Assembly: GCA_945859605.1 (NCBI GenBank)
Contig: OX243819.1
Span: 7,542,419 to 7,606,418, forward strand
DNA: 64,000 nucleotides
Direction: 5' to 3'
Source of the DNA: Lumbricus rubellus
Lineage: Eukaryota; Annelida; Clitellata; Crassiclitellata; Lumbricidae
Positions 54,101 to 64,000 of this stretch are shown piece by piece (within the stretch, counting starts at the first letter, position 1; each line of letters opens with the position of its first letter). A program made the position numbers and the translations under genes. The notes under the pieces were generated by a model. That model made no database searches and had not been told where the DNA came from. It saw only the letters and a list, made by a program, of their open reading frames with translations.

Positions 54101-57100
54101 GAGTTCGTCCCCTAAAACGAGGACCAAGTCTCCGCCTATGAACAGAGGTAGGCCTAATTTCAATAACTCCTATAAAAAAGGTAAAAAAAATTGTCCGCGC
54201 TCGCGCGCGGATTTTTTCACATTCTTTTCCCAACTTTGGGCACCCCCACTCTTCGGGTCAAGTCGGCGCCTATGCCCATAGCACTACAGAATATGTTTCC
54301 TCCACTATTATATAGTCTCAATGTCGCTATATTATCTGTTCTGGTATAATCGTTCTTAACTTCTTGTTGTGCATCAAAGACGCAGACCCACAAAGGATGT
54401 ATACGATTTTCCGTCAAGAGGACTTGTGGTAAATGCAGAGAAGGACTGGACTTGCGATGACGTTCACCATTGATCATGACTTCCTTTACTTATAAGTCCT
54501 TAAAAGGGTTCTAGGACTACTGATCAAAGGTCAATTGATCTAGGGTCTACTGATCAGAGGACTACTGGTCAAGGGACTACTCATCAGACAGTGTTTAATC
54601 TAGTCCCCGTCCTCTGGGGGGGAATTCAGGTTTTTTGGGGGGGAGACAATTGAGCGTCCGAAGGACGCTCGTGAGGCGCGTAGCGCCGAGACCGGGAGGG
54701 GGAGGGGTATGAAGAGGGGATGACCCCTCCCCATCAGAAATTTTTTGAATTTCCACATTGCAATGGCAGCATTTTATGGTGTCTTCTTAACAAAAACCTG
54801 TACTTTTTGAGAGCCTCACCAGAAACTTTTGGAATTTCCACATTGCAATGGAAGCATTTTAAGGTGTCATCTTAACAAAAACCTGTACTTGTTCAGAGCC
54901 TCATGAGAAATTTTTTGAATTTCCACATTGCAATGGCAGCATTTTATGGTGTCTTCTTAACAAAAACCTGTACTTTTTGAGAGCCTCACCAGAAACTTTT
55001 GGAATTTCCACATTGCAATGGAAGCATTTTAAGGTGTCATCTTAACAAAAACCTGTACTTGTTCAGAGCCTCATGAGAAATTTTTTGAATTTCCACATTG
55101 CAATGGCAGCATTTTATGGTGTCTTCTTAACAAAAACCTGTACTTTTTGAGAGCCTCACCAGAAACTTTTGGAATTTCCACATTGCAATGGAAGCATTTT
55201 AAGGTGTCATCTTAACAAAAACCTGTACTTGTTCAGAGCCTCATGAGAAATTTTTTGAATTTCCACATTGCAATGGCAGCATTTTATGGTGTCTTCTTAA
55301 CAAAAACCTGTACTTTTTGAGAGCCTCACCAGAAACTTTTGGAATTTCCACATTGCAATGGAAGCATTTTAAGGTGTCATCTTAACAAAAACCTGTACTT
55401 GTTCAGAGCCTCATGAGAAATTTTTTGAATTTCCACATTGCAATGGCAGCATTTTATGGTGTCTTCTTAACAAAAACCTGTACTTTTTGAGAGCCTCACC
55501 AGAAACTTTTGGAATTTCCACATTGCAATGGAAGCATTTTAAGGTGTCATCTTAACAAAAACCTGTACTTGTTCAGAGCCTCATGAGAAATTTTTTGAAT
55601 TTCCACATTGCAATGGCAGCATTTTATGGTGTCTTCTTAACAAAAACCTGTACTTTTTGAGAGCCTCACCAGAAACTTTTGGAATTTCCACATTGCAATG
55701 GAAGCATTTTAAGGTGTCATCTTAACAAAAACCTGTACTTGTTCAGAGCCTCATGAGAAATTTTTTGAATTTCCACATTGCAATGGCAGCATTTTATGGT
55801 GTCTTCTTAACAAAAACCTGTACTTTTTGAGAGCCTCACCAGAAACTTTTGGAATTTCCACATTGCAATGGAAGCATTTTAAGGTGTCATCTGAACAAAA
55901 ACCTGTACTTGTTCAGAGCCTCATGAGAAATTTTTTGAATTTCCACATTGCAATGGCAGCATTTTATGGTGTCTTCTTAACAAAAACCTGTACTTTTTGA
56001 GAGCCTCACCAGAAACTTTTGGAATTTCCACATTGCAATGGAAGCATTTTAAGGTGTCATCTGAACAAAAACCTGTACTTGTTCAGAGCCTCATGAGAAA
56101 TTTTTTGAATTTCCACATTGCAAAGGCAGCATTTTATGGTGTCTTCTTAACAAAAACCTGTACTTTTTGAGAGCCTCACCAGAAACTTTTGGAATTTCCA
56201 CATTGCAATGGAAGCATTTTAAGGTGTCATCTTAACAAAAACCTGTACTTGTTCAGAGCCTCATGAGAAATTTTTTGAATTTCCACATTGCAATGGCAGC
56301 ATTTTATGGTGTCTTCTTAACAAAAACCTGTACTTTTTGAGAGCCTCACCAGAAACTTTTGGAATTTCCACATTGCAATGGAAGCATTTTAAGGTGTCAT
56401 CTTAACAAAAACCTGTACTTGTTCAGAGCCTCATGAGAAATTTTTTGAATTTCCACATTGCAATGGCAGCATTTTATGGTGTCTTCTTAACAAAAACCTG
56501 TACTTTTTGAGAGCCTCACCAGAAACTTTTGGAATTTCCACATTGCAATGGAAGCATTTTAAGGTGTCATCTTAACAAAAACCTGTACTTGTTCAGAGCC
56601 TCATGAGAAATTTTTTGAATTTTTACATTGCAATGGCAGCATTTTATGGTGTCTTCTTAACAAAAACCTGTACTTTTTGAGAGCCTCACCAGAAACTTTT
56701 GGAATTTCCACATTGCAATGGAAGCATTTTAAGGTGTCATCTTAACACTCATTTTAGCAGGATTGTGTCACATATTATAATAGTAAATATTTACTATAAC
56801 CATATAATAGTAAATAATATTACGGTATATTATATTATAACAGTTAATGTAATGCGATGATGTAAGCAGCAGCTAAAACTATCATCATTTTGCCAAATTT
56901 TTCTGGAGGGATGTCAGCTCTGTTTTTAGTTAGACAAAAATAGTGTTTATACAAACATATACAGTAAGTTATACTCATTGCAACATGATAGTATCATATA
57001 TTATGTTAGTCAAATTAATAATGTCATTATTTATAATCATAATTGTAATAGTAAATAATATCACCGTATATTATAACACTTCATGTAAAACAATGATGAA

Positions 57101-58487
57101 AACAGTAAAAAAAATATCATTTTGTCAAATTTTTCTGGGGGGGGAAATGTCAATCCTGGGGGGGAACTTTCCCCCCCAGAGACGTCTAGATTAAACACTG
57201 CTCATCAGAGGCAACTCATCAAGGTACTATTGATCACAGTTTGTTTGGTCAAACATCGAACATAAACCATTTAACTAAAAACAAATTTAATAGGCCTATA
57301 TCGAAATTCAATACCGGAATTGAGTTATTTAGTGTTTATACCAACTTAAATTACTGGGTAACAAACGACTTTAGTACAAGTAGGCTACTAAATTTACGAC
57401 TGTTATAAAACACAGAAACCTACATTTAAGTACAGTGTAACTCGAGTATTTATGGGATTTTTGTAGGGGCGTGTGCAGTTTAAATAAACAGTTCTTGACA
57501 AACAAATCGGACCCTAACAAAGGACGTGTGAAGTCGTTAGATTGTTTTTTAGATGACAGGCCTACGTTCGATGTTCTACGTTCGATGTTCGATGTCCGAT
57601 GTATAGCCTAATTCGTGATCAATAGGCCTAGTACCTTGATGAGTTGCCCCTGATGAGTAGTCCCTTGATCAGTAGTCCTCTGATCAGTAGACCCTAGATC
57701 AATTGGCCTTTGATCAGTAGTCCGCATACCCCTTAAAAGTAACTGCTTCTCTGTTTATCGCTATCCTTTTCAAACCAACGCCATCATCATCATCATCATC
57801 ATCGTAGAGATGATCGGTGGTGACGCAGAGAGAAAACGTACGCTGCAGGCGGTGATGAGGAACGAGAGACATGTAGTACAATGTAGTGCAATGTAGTAGC
57901 TGCTGTGGTTATTTCAGGGAGAATTAGCGATGGCCACAAACCATTTACTGTTCAACTGTTCAACATCTAACCTTGAGAGCTTCTTTGTCCTTTTCGAGGC
58001 GTTGATTTTCCAGGTGTTCCCTGATGATGCACGCCTCCTTGTAAGAGACTTCTTCCTTCAGTTGATCGATCTGATGATTGATCATTCCCATTCTCTTCTT
58101 CACTTCTGCCATTTCATCCTGATAATTATGAGAAGACAGACACATACGTTGTAAAATTCATCACAGAATTTAAAGTTTTCTATGTTTGTCATCTGACAAA
58201 CATAGAATAGCCGTGCTTTACATTCACTCTAAACATTACTAATCAATGTTAAACTTTTGACAATATAAAAGACATACCTAAACATATATAAGACAATAAT
58301 AAAAGGTAAAAACAGATTTAAAAAATGAGTAACCTATTATTATCATTGGTTATCATTTGTTTCTTCATAAAGCCAGCAAACTCATAAATCGAGTATAGTA
58401 GTCAAGTGGATAGATATACTGTCATTTAATCTTGGGCTTATCATATGACAATATATAATAATAATATAATAATAATAATATAATATA

Positions 58488-58522
<35 letters not shown>

Positions 58523-59893
58523 TAATAATAATAATAATAATAAAGCATAATAATGATAATATGATAATACTGATAATAAATGAAGGACTGACTTTGGTTT
58601 CGATGAGACTTTTGCTGAAAACGTTTCGATCGTTTCGAGCTGCTTCGTACATCGTTTGCTGTTCCTTGAGACGCGTCTCTGCCTCCATTTCCTTCTTCTT
58701 ATATTCGAGGATCTGAAGCTCAAAGACTTTCATCTCTTCGTTCAGATGAAGAATCTACAACAGATGAAGACATACGAAAGCAGCAATGTAACAGTAAATT
58801 ATCTGTTTGATGTTAACCCGAATATATCATCACCCTAGTTTATACTTCCAAAAACTATCCCTACCTTGGCTAAGATCAACTCAACTATCACCACATTAGC
58901 GAATGCTATCTCAAATATGATTAGTGGTTATTCTTAACTCAATATTGTTACCATAGTTAACATTATAGGCCAAACAAGATTGTGTGTGTTGAATTCGCAA
59001 ACTAAATCCATTTTGAATGGACCACAGAAAAGAAGGTAACATAGTGAAAAACATGAGTAAGAAGAAGATCAGTTTCTTCAGCTAGCCATGGATATGAAAT
59101 GTTAGCGACTTCAATTACTTAGCCTCAGCATATGAGAGTGACATTTGACTCAGTCCTCTCCCTCGCCATCTCATCTTCCCACAGACAGTGTGTGGTCAAT
59201 GTACTCATCACAGCTGGGTTCTCTATATAACGATTGCTAGGAGTGGCAATGAGAGCAGACATCTTGAACCGTTAGCATCAAAAAAGTCAGCAACATGATT
59301 AACATCACCTTAAATATTAATATTTCTGCTGCCAGATCAGATGAAGCAAATTTTTCTGCCCTGAAAGGGATTTGAACTATCGACCTCTTGATTGACACTC
59401 ACACCTGCTAACCACTATGCTGCTACTGAACACTACAACAAGTGATGACGATTGATTAGAGCGAAGATGTCAATCACTGGAATCTTAATTAGATCGATTA
59501 TCGTTGGCAGTCAACAGAGAATGAAAGATTTTGTGATACAGTTGATTCATCTGAACATAATTACATTACAGAAGCGCAGCATACACGAAGGCAGGCATAC
59601 CGTAACGTAAAGAGACGTAAGGAGGCTTTCACGTACATGTACCTCCTTTTTTACATGAAACAAACCTTTGTGGTCAGTTTGCTGGCCTTCTCGATGTGAT
59701 CGTTGCGCATTCTTTCCAGATGAAAGATGAGTTTGCGCTGCTTCACAGCTTCGTTCTTAAAGTCGTTTATCTCCTTTCGAAGTTTCGATATCGTTCCTTC
59801 GTGCATCCGAACGAGATCGGCGTTCTTCATCGTGTCATCGTTCGCCTTCGCCAGCTCCTGTCAGGCAAACATTCATCATCATCATCATCATCA

Positions 59894-59924
<31 letters not shown>

Positions 59925-59954
59925 CATCATCATCGTCGTCGTCGTCATCATCAG

Positions 59955-59995
<41 letters not shown>

Positions 59996-60117
59996 GCATC
60001 ATCATCATCATCATCATCGTCATCATCATCATCGTCATCATCATCATCATCATCATCAGCAGCAGCATCATCATCATCATCATCATCATCGTCATCATCA
60101 TCATCATCATCACCACC

Positions 60118-60150
<33 letters not shown>

Positions 60151-63100
60151 GTCATCATCGTCATCATCATCATCACCACCACCATCATCATCATCATCGT
60201 CGTCGTCGTCATCATCATCATTATCATCGTCGTCGTCGTTGTCGTCGTCATTTTCATCATCATCATCACCATCATTACTAGTGGCTCATATTGTTATCTT
60301 TCACAGGCCTCGGGCAGCGACTTAGGCCTACTTTCATCAAACTACATTTTTACTATTTTTATCGTTGTTGCTATCACGAATGTACCAAAAAGTCAGTGGC
60401 GGCGCTAGGGGGGGGGCTAGGGGGGGCTAAGCCCCCCCTAAACGTGGCTCAGCCCCCCCAAAGCAAAAAGCTGAAAATGTCTAAAACGGCTTACTTCGTA
60501 ATAAGGAAACTAGACAATGACCAACGGCAACGAAATCAACTATAAGCTTATTATCATAGTGTAGATGCTTATGCCATTGGCGGCACCAGGGGAGGGGTTA
60601 GGGGGCTAAGCCCCTAAATGTGACTCAGCCTCATCCCAAAGCAAAAAGCAATGAATGTCCATGTATCGGCTTAAAAGTTATAATTATTATTTTATTTTTC
60701 GGACCTCAACTGTGGCGGACGGGGAAAGGGGGCTGAGGTCTGGGCGGGGAGCAAGGTTTGGCCCGGTGTGAGTCCGGGCTGGCGGAGAAAGGGGGGCTGA
60801 GGTTTGGCCCGGTGTGAGTCCGTGCTGGCGGAGAAAGGGGGCTGAGGTTTGGCTCGGTGTGAGTCCGTGCTGGCGGAGAAAGGGAGCTGAGGTTTGGCTC
60901 GGTGTGGGTCCGTGCTGGCGGAGAAAGGGGGCTGAGGTTTGACCCGGTGTGAGTCCGGGCTGGCGGAGAAAGGGGGCTGAGGTTTGGCCCGGTGTGAGTC
61001 CGTGCTGGCGGACAAAGGGGGCTGAGGTTTGGCCTGGTGTGAGTCCGTGCTGGCGGAGAAAGGGGGCTGAGGTTTGACCCGGTGTGAGTCCGTGCTGGCG
61101 GAGGAAGGGGGCTGAGGTTTGACCCGGTGTGAGTCCGGGCTGGCGGGAGAAGGGTGTTGAGTCCGGGTTGGCTGAGGAAGGGGCTGAGATTCACAAGGAC
61201 AGCAATTTTGAATTTCGCTACAATAGCGCGTCGATGCTTATGCTAATAGAATGCGCGCAGACCGTGATGAGGTATACAGTGTGCACCATGTCCGGCTCGC
61301 CGGCCTCTTGAGGGGCTACGCCGGTAGTCCTACACAACTATACATTGGGAAATGGGGTGTTCATTTAGCACCAGCAGTCATGGGTGGAAACTCGGGGGTC
61401 AGAGGGCGGTCCACGAGACCCCTAAGTTTGTGGTTGTGGACGGAGACGCTGCTCCCCCAATATTTCAAAAATATCTCAAAAATGTCTTTGTAAATTTCTA
61501 GAGTGTTATCTACTGTTTATCTATCATGAACAATTTTTGCAAGCACGATAGCAAAAATGGTATACCCTTGCAGTGTGGAATTCGATAATTTATACAACAT
61601 GGAGGAACATTATTGAACTCACAAACCATTTCTTTCAGCAATGAACTAATTATAAATTTGTTGAGATCACAGCTTAAAATGTTACCATTAAAGTGCTGAT
61701 ATCCCAAAACTTTAAACAATGGTTTACAGGGGGACACTTTTGAAGTCATAATCCACAACTTTCAGCATTGAAATGATGAGCTATTTAGTAAAAATGACAG
61801 CCCAAAATGCTATTATTGCATTGTGGAAATTCGAATTTTTTTAATGACTTCAGAGCCTGAAACGTGCTCCTGTCGATGTCAACAGCGAAAAACGCGCTGG
61901 TTTCTGGGGCTCCGCCCCAGACCCCGCTGGGGGAGCTTACGACGCTCCCTCAGACTCCCTAGTCGGCACTCGCTTCGTGCGTTCGGCACTCGCAGCTTCG
62001 GGTCTACAGCGCATGCAAATTACCGCCCTTAAGGAAAATATTCTACTTGCGTTTTTAGGAGGAAGGGCTGGTTCTACCCGTAAAATCCCCCACATATGAC
62101 TATATCTCTAGGGTTTTTCTATATAGTAGACCTAGCGGCCCTCGCCATATGATAGCATACTTATAAACTTGTTAGGCTATATACATGTAGGCCTAAACTT
62201 TTAACTTCTGTGATTATAATAAAGACTAAGCCCATTTCTGTGGCAATAAAATTTTGACATTCTTATTCCGGTAACTTATCTGCGACTCTCCAAAACGACT
62301 TCTTATTTAAGTTTTCATGATTTTATCGTTCAGAAATAGCTGGCAAAAAGAGCCTTAAAAGGGCTCAAGTTGAGGTCAACAGAGCTGAAAATGCGTTGGC
62401 GGCTGGGGCTCCGCCCCAGACCCCGCTGGGGGAGCTTACGACGCTCCCCCAGACCCCCTAGTCGGTATGGGCTTCGTGCCTTCGGCACTCGCAGCTTCGC
62501 GCCTTCGGCGCTTCATAAAAATATCCTGATTGGGCTTAGGGCTTCAGCCCCCCCAAACCTGAAATCCTGGCGCCGCCACTGCAAAAAGTACGCAGTTTTA
62601 TTTATTTTTTGCATTTGCTATGACGCCCCTTCAAGCCCCTTCATACTCAGAGGTGCTCTCGACTGCAGCGCGGACACTGCATCCGAGTTTCACACCGAAG
62701 CGCACAAGCAATTGCAAGTGAAGGACTTACTCAAGGTCCCAACGCGGTAGTTCGAAGTGTCCAATGAACTCCATTCACATAATTATGAATGTATGTAGGG
62801 TCTATTCATAATTTTATATTGATATACATGTATATTTACTACAAATGCATATGATGTACAAATTGTACATGTATGGATGGTTGGATGTAGCCTACGTACA
62901 AGTGCAGTTATGTATGTATTATTGTATTAATATCATGGTCTCTTTGGCAGTCACTTTTGCTTGGGCAGACAAAAATTAGATTGTAATTTCTAACTAAATC
63001 AGATTCTAACTTGATCAGATTTAACTAGATCAATCTTTTGCTGGATCAGATTATAAATAGATCAGATTCGAACACTAACGGATTCTAACTAGATCAGATT

Positions 63101-63322
63101 CTAACATCATCAGATTCTAACATCATCAGATTCTAGCTTGATCAGATTTAACTAGATCAGATTCTAACTAGATCAGATTCTAGCTATATCAGATTCTAGC
63201 TATATCAGATTCTAACTAGACAACTGTTCCATCACTGACCTTGTGCAATGTGTCTCTTTCTCTCAACAAATCATCTGCTGCTTTTCGATCACCTTGTGAC
63301 TGTTTCATCAGTGTGTCAATAC
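48163..63322 (-). CDS. CFAP58: Cilia/flagella-associated coiled-coil protein CFAP58 (CCDC147), C-terminal 10 exons; 5' part outside the window
   Basis: Exons in transcript order: 63322-63240, 59857-59666, 58754-58593, 58118-57972, 52641-52501, 52261-52038, 51816-51705, 51125-50901, 50312-50179, 48268-48163; all GT-AG with consistent phases, giving 507 codons plus stop of a protein of about 870 aa in vertebrates. CFAP58 is needed for motile cilium and sperm-flagellum axoneme assembly. The sequence is almost continuous coiled coil. Diagnostic blocks in order: ADDLLRERDTLHK, KQRKLIFHLERMRNDHIEKA, YEAARNDRNVFSKSLIE, INHQIDQLKEEVSYKEA, TQLVRRNDELSLLYEKIKIQ, LNKGEMQYNQRLEDIRILKK, ALEEELENPMNVHRWRKLE, GSDPSLYEMIQKMQTIQKRL, RILARQPGLEAAEQL and SELNMHEAQVSEYKWDIERL. 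The last exon ends RPQFIGGGYLV, like the GFTGGGF end of vertebrate CFAP58. Introns are packed with nested transposons, a satellite array and a tRNA gene. Confidence 0.94.
49047..49140 (+). tRNA. tRNA-Lys(UUU) with a 21-nt intron
   Basis: The acceptor stem GCCCGGT pairs with ATCGGGC (one G-U), discriminator G. D arm GCTC/GAGC, anticodon stem TCAGA/TCTGA, loop CTTTTAA with anticodon TTT at 49080-49082, variable loop GGGTC, T arm ATGGG-TTCGAGT-CCCAT. Outside the intron it closely matches animal nuclear tRNA-Lys. The intron (49084-49104, border ambiguous by a few A residues) lies one base 3' of the anticodon at the canonical position; its AAAAG can pair with the anticodon CTTTT, as in spliced pre-tRNAs. 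The A box (TAGCTCAGTCGG) and B box (GGTTCGAGTCC) are intact. It sits in the last CFAP58 intron, on the opposite strand. Confidence 0.93.
53048..54274. mobile_element. hAT-like non-autonomous element, perfect 8-bp TSD
   Basis: Ends CATGGGCGCCGACT and reverse-complement CATAGGCGCCGACT. The flanks CCCATAGC at 53040-53047 and 54275-54282 are identical. Near the left end CACCACCAGAAATT-type units are duplicated; near the right end is the self-complementary CGCGCTCGCGCGCG. No transposase frame in 1227 bp. It lies in the CFAP58 intron between 52642 and 57971. Confidence 0.85.
54588..57200. mobile_element. hAT-like element carrying a satellite array
   Basis: Ends CAGTGTTTAATCTAG (from 54589) and reverse-complement CAGTGTTTAATCTAG (to 57200), followed inward by CTCTGGGGGGG on both sides. 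The 8-bp duplication CTCATCAG lies at 54580-54587 and 57201-57208. The 2.6-kb interior has no transposase; most of it is the tandem array 54735-56747. The right part has a diverged direct duplication (about 56808-56906 and 57049-57138, ending CAAATTTTTCTGG). Confidence 0.85.
54735..56747. repeat. Higher-order satellite: 170-bp dimer of two 85-bp monomers, 11.8 copies
   Basis: Starts CAGAAATTTTTTGAATTTCC and repeats with a strict 170-bp period (unit starts 54735, 54905, 55075 ... 56605). Each unit is two related 85-bp monomers, A with GGCAGCATTTTATGGTGTCT and B with GGAAGCATTTTAAGGTGTCA. Units are nearly identical; rare variants are CTGAACA in two neighbouring units (near 55890 and 56060), one CAAAGG and one TTTTTACATT. 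Monomers A and B differ far more than successive dimers do, so the dimer was the unit amplified. Confidence 0.97.
58444..58565. repeat. (TAA)n microsatellite in a CFAP58 intron
   Basis: TAATAATA-type repeat, imperfect, just downstream (minus strand) of exon 58754-58593. Confidence 0.9.
59357..59428 (-). repeat. tRNA-like sequence (tRNA pseudogene or SINE head)
   Basis: On the minus strand GCAGCATAGTGGTTAGCAGG resembles an A-box region and AGTTCAAATCCC a B box about 30 bp later, ending CTTTCAGGGCAG. The acceptor stem does not pair properly, so I do not call a functional tRNA. It differs from the main SINE family of the window. Confidence 0.5.
59871..60275. repeat. Long imperfect (CAT/CGT)n array next to a CFAP58 splice acceptor
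   Basis: About 400 bp of CAT units mixed with CGT, CAG and CAC. It ends about 13 bp from the acceptor of exon 59857-59666, so on the transcript a (GAT)n-type array replaces the usual upstream pyrimidine region. Poly-Ser/poly-His/poly-Met frames here are artefacts. Confidence 0.95.
60394..62581. mobile_element. hAT-like element, 2.2 kb, perfect 8-bp TSD, with internal minisatellite
   Basis: Ends CAGTGGCGGCGCTAGG and reverse-complement CAGTGGCGGCGCCAGG. The flanks CAAAAAGT at 60386-60393 and 62582-62589 are identical. Inside: GGGGGCTAAGCCCCCC palindromes near both ends, a second end-like GGCGGCACCAGGGGAGGGG at 60578, a 45-bp minisatellite (60766-61160), and a direct duplication of a GGGGCTCCGCCCCAGACCCC block (61880-62005 and 62390-62512). 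No transposase frame. It lies in the CFAP58 intron 59858-63239. Confidence 0.9.
60766..61160. repeat. 45-bp minisatellite, about 9 copies
   Basis: The unit GTGTGAGTCCGTGCTGGCGG followed by AGAAAGGGGGCTGAGGTTTG and GCCCG or GCTCG. Because 45 is divisible by three, the minus strand keeps a 15-residue repeating Pro/Ser-rich frame open (SASTDSHRAKPQPPF), which I take as a by-product of the repeat. Confidence 0.93.
62612..62757 (-). repeat. SINE fragment (3' body)
   Basis: CGCCCCTTCAAGCCCCTTCA, CTCAGAGGTGCTCTCGACTG, CGAGTTTCACACCGAAGCGC and AAGTGAAGGACTTACTCAAG on + match the SINE body. The tRNA head is lost after GGTCCCAACGCGG. Confidence 0.8.
62985..63217. repeat. Minisatellite based on AGATCAGATTCTAACT
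   Basis: About 13 variable 16-bp units between the SINE fragment and the first CFAP58 exon of the window. Confidence 0.88.
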
Positions 63323-64000
63323 CTGGTTAACCACAATCAGATCTTTCTGACTTTGTTTATACATTGTACGACTACTCTAAGATCTGCTCCATTATAGTTT
63401 ATCTTAAAAGTTTATGCTATCGATGAATACATTGTAATGCATTTGAGCTTTTCAGATGCAAACAAAGGTTACTTATTTTCTTTTGGCCCGAAACTCATTT
63501 GCAGGAAAATTATTTAGATGAAACAACTTCCTTTGTACAAGACCCCCAACAGCAAAGGTTACAGAGCAGTGGTCCCTACATGCATGCCAATGAGTTGCGA
63601 CAGCAAAGGATACAACACTTTAAAAGAAAATGTTCATTATCTTATGTTTTCGTATCAGCGCCACTCAATGATATAAGGACTGCCTCTTGAGAATTTCATA
63701 TGTGTTGGAATAAAGATTTTCATAGAATCAGTCATATAATGATATTATGTACTATGCAAAACGATAATAATATACCGGTATGTCTGGAGATTAGAATCTT
63801 GGAAGGAATTCTGTGAATGGTTGTAAGCAAAAAACGAGAGAATATCGGAAACAAAGATGGCCAAATGAAACACAATAAAACAGAACAGCATCTTTCATTA
63901 CATTCCATCAAGTTTAATAACGATAAAGAGTCTTCTCTACCTGAACTCAGAGGTTAAGTAATTCAGGAAAAAACCACATTTTCAACCAAAAAATACCTTT
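63323..64000. other. CFAP58 intron, no feature recognised
   Basis: Sequence upstream (minus strand) of exon 63322-63240. I found no further CFAP58 exon; the N-terminal exons should lie beyond 64000. Confidence 0.6.

Larger units (their letters stand above)
54504..57732. mobile_element. Outer inverted-repeat element with TTAA flanks, split by a hAT-like insertion
   Basis: The left arm (54514-54587 continuing at 57201-57250) and right arm (57615-57723) are long inverted repeats of about 120 bp. They are built from GGACTACTGATCA, AGGGTCTACTGATCAGAGG and AACTCATCAAGGTACTA-type units. Each outer end abuts TTAA (54500-54503, 57733-57736), fitting a piggyBac-type duplication. Without the insert the element is about 0.6 kb. 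The TTAA call is tentative; the inverted arms and the clean interruption at CTCATCAG are directly visible. Confidence 0.7.

Noticed and set aside
59696..60325. Poly-Ser/poly-His frames on + across a CFAP58 exon
   Set aside because: The first part is the antisense of the CFAP58 exon 59857-59666 and the rest is the CAT array.
60706..61194. 162-codon Pro-rich repeat protein on the minus strand
   Set aside because: Explained by the 45-bp minisatellite inside a hAT-like element; no start context, splice sites or family match. Kept only as a low-interest observation.

Overview
The window is from an animal (metazoan) nuclear genome. Genes are split by many short-to-medium introns with GT-AG (and some GC-AG) borders. 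The recognisable products are typical of animals: a BTB-Kelch protein, a mitochondrial ribosomal protein, a mitochondrial ornithine carrier, an LRR membrane receptor and a ciliary coiled-coil protein. Intergenic DNA and introns are full of tRNA-derived SINEs, an L2-like LINE, LTR elements, hAT-like MITEs and very long microsatellites. I infer a marine invertebrate but cannot name a species.

Layout. 595-8218 (+): a complete KLHL1/4/5-type BTB-BACK-Kelch gene in 10 coding exons. 12994-18570 (-): MRPL22 in 7 exons, convergent with the Kelch gene. 19583-27301: two nested LTR retrotransposons. An outer element (459-bp LTRs, tRNA-Pro-type primer site, an acidic ORF of unknown function) is interrupted by an inner Ty3/Gypsy-like element (759-bp LTRs, CTGC target duplication). 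The inner element keeps gag and protease but has lost RT, RNase H and the integrase core without breaking its frame. 29794-34344 (+): an SLC25A15/ORC-type mitochondrial ornithine carrier in 5 coding exons. 34345-39792: gene-poor and rich in microsatellites and inverted-repeat elements. 39793-42350 (+): a two-exon LRR single-pass membrane protein. 42904-44883 (-): at least two exons of an unrecognised single-pass membrane protein with polyQ and a Pro/Ser-rich tail. 48163-63322 (-): the C-terminal 10 exons of CFAP58; the gene runs off the right edge. Its last intron holds an intron-containing tRNA-Lys(UUU) on the opposite strand, and its other introns are loaded with nested transposons, including a 12-copy 170-bp satellite array inside a hAT-like element.

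The protein genes are housekeeping or structural singletons (mitochondrial translation, ornithine transport, cilium or flagellum assembly, substrate adaptor) and do not form a pathway together. The most unusual content is the nested retroelements, the transposon-borne dimeric satellite, the tRNA-Lys intron, the GC-AG introns, a decayed duplicate exon in the Kelch gene, and the shared 3' tail linking the SINE to the LINE. Exon borders were placed by hand from splice sites, reading phase and family resemblance; no alignment was run.
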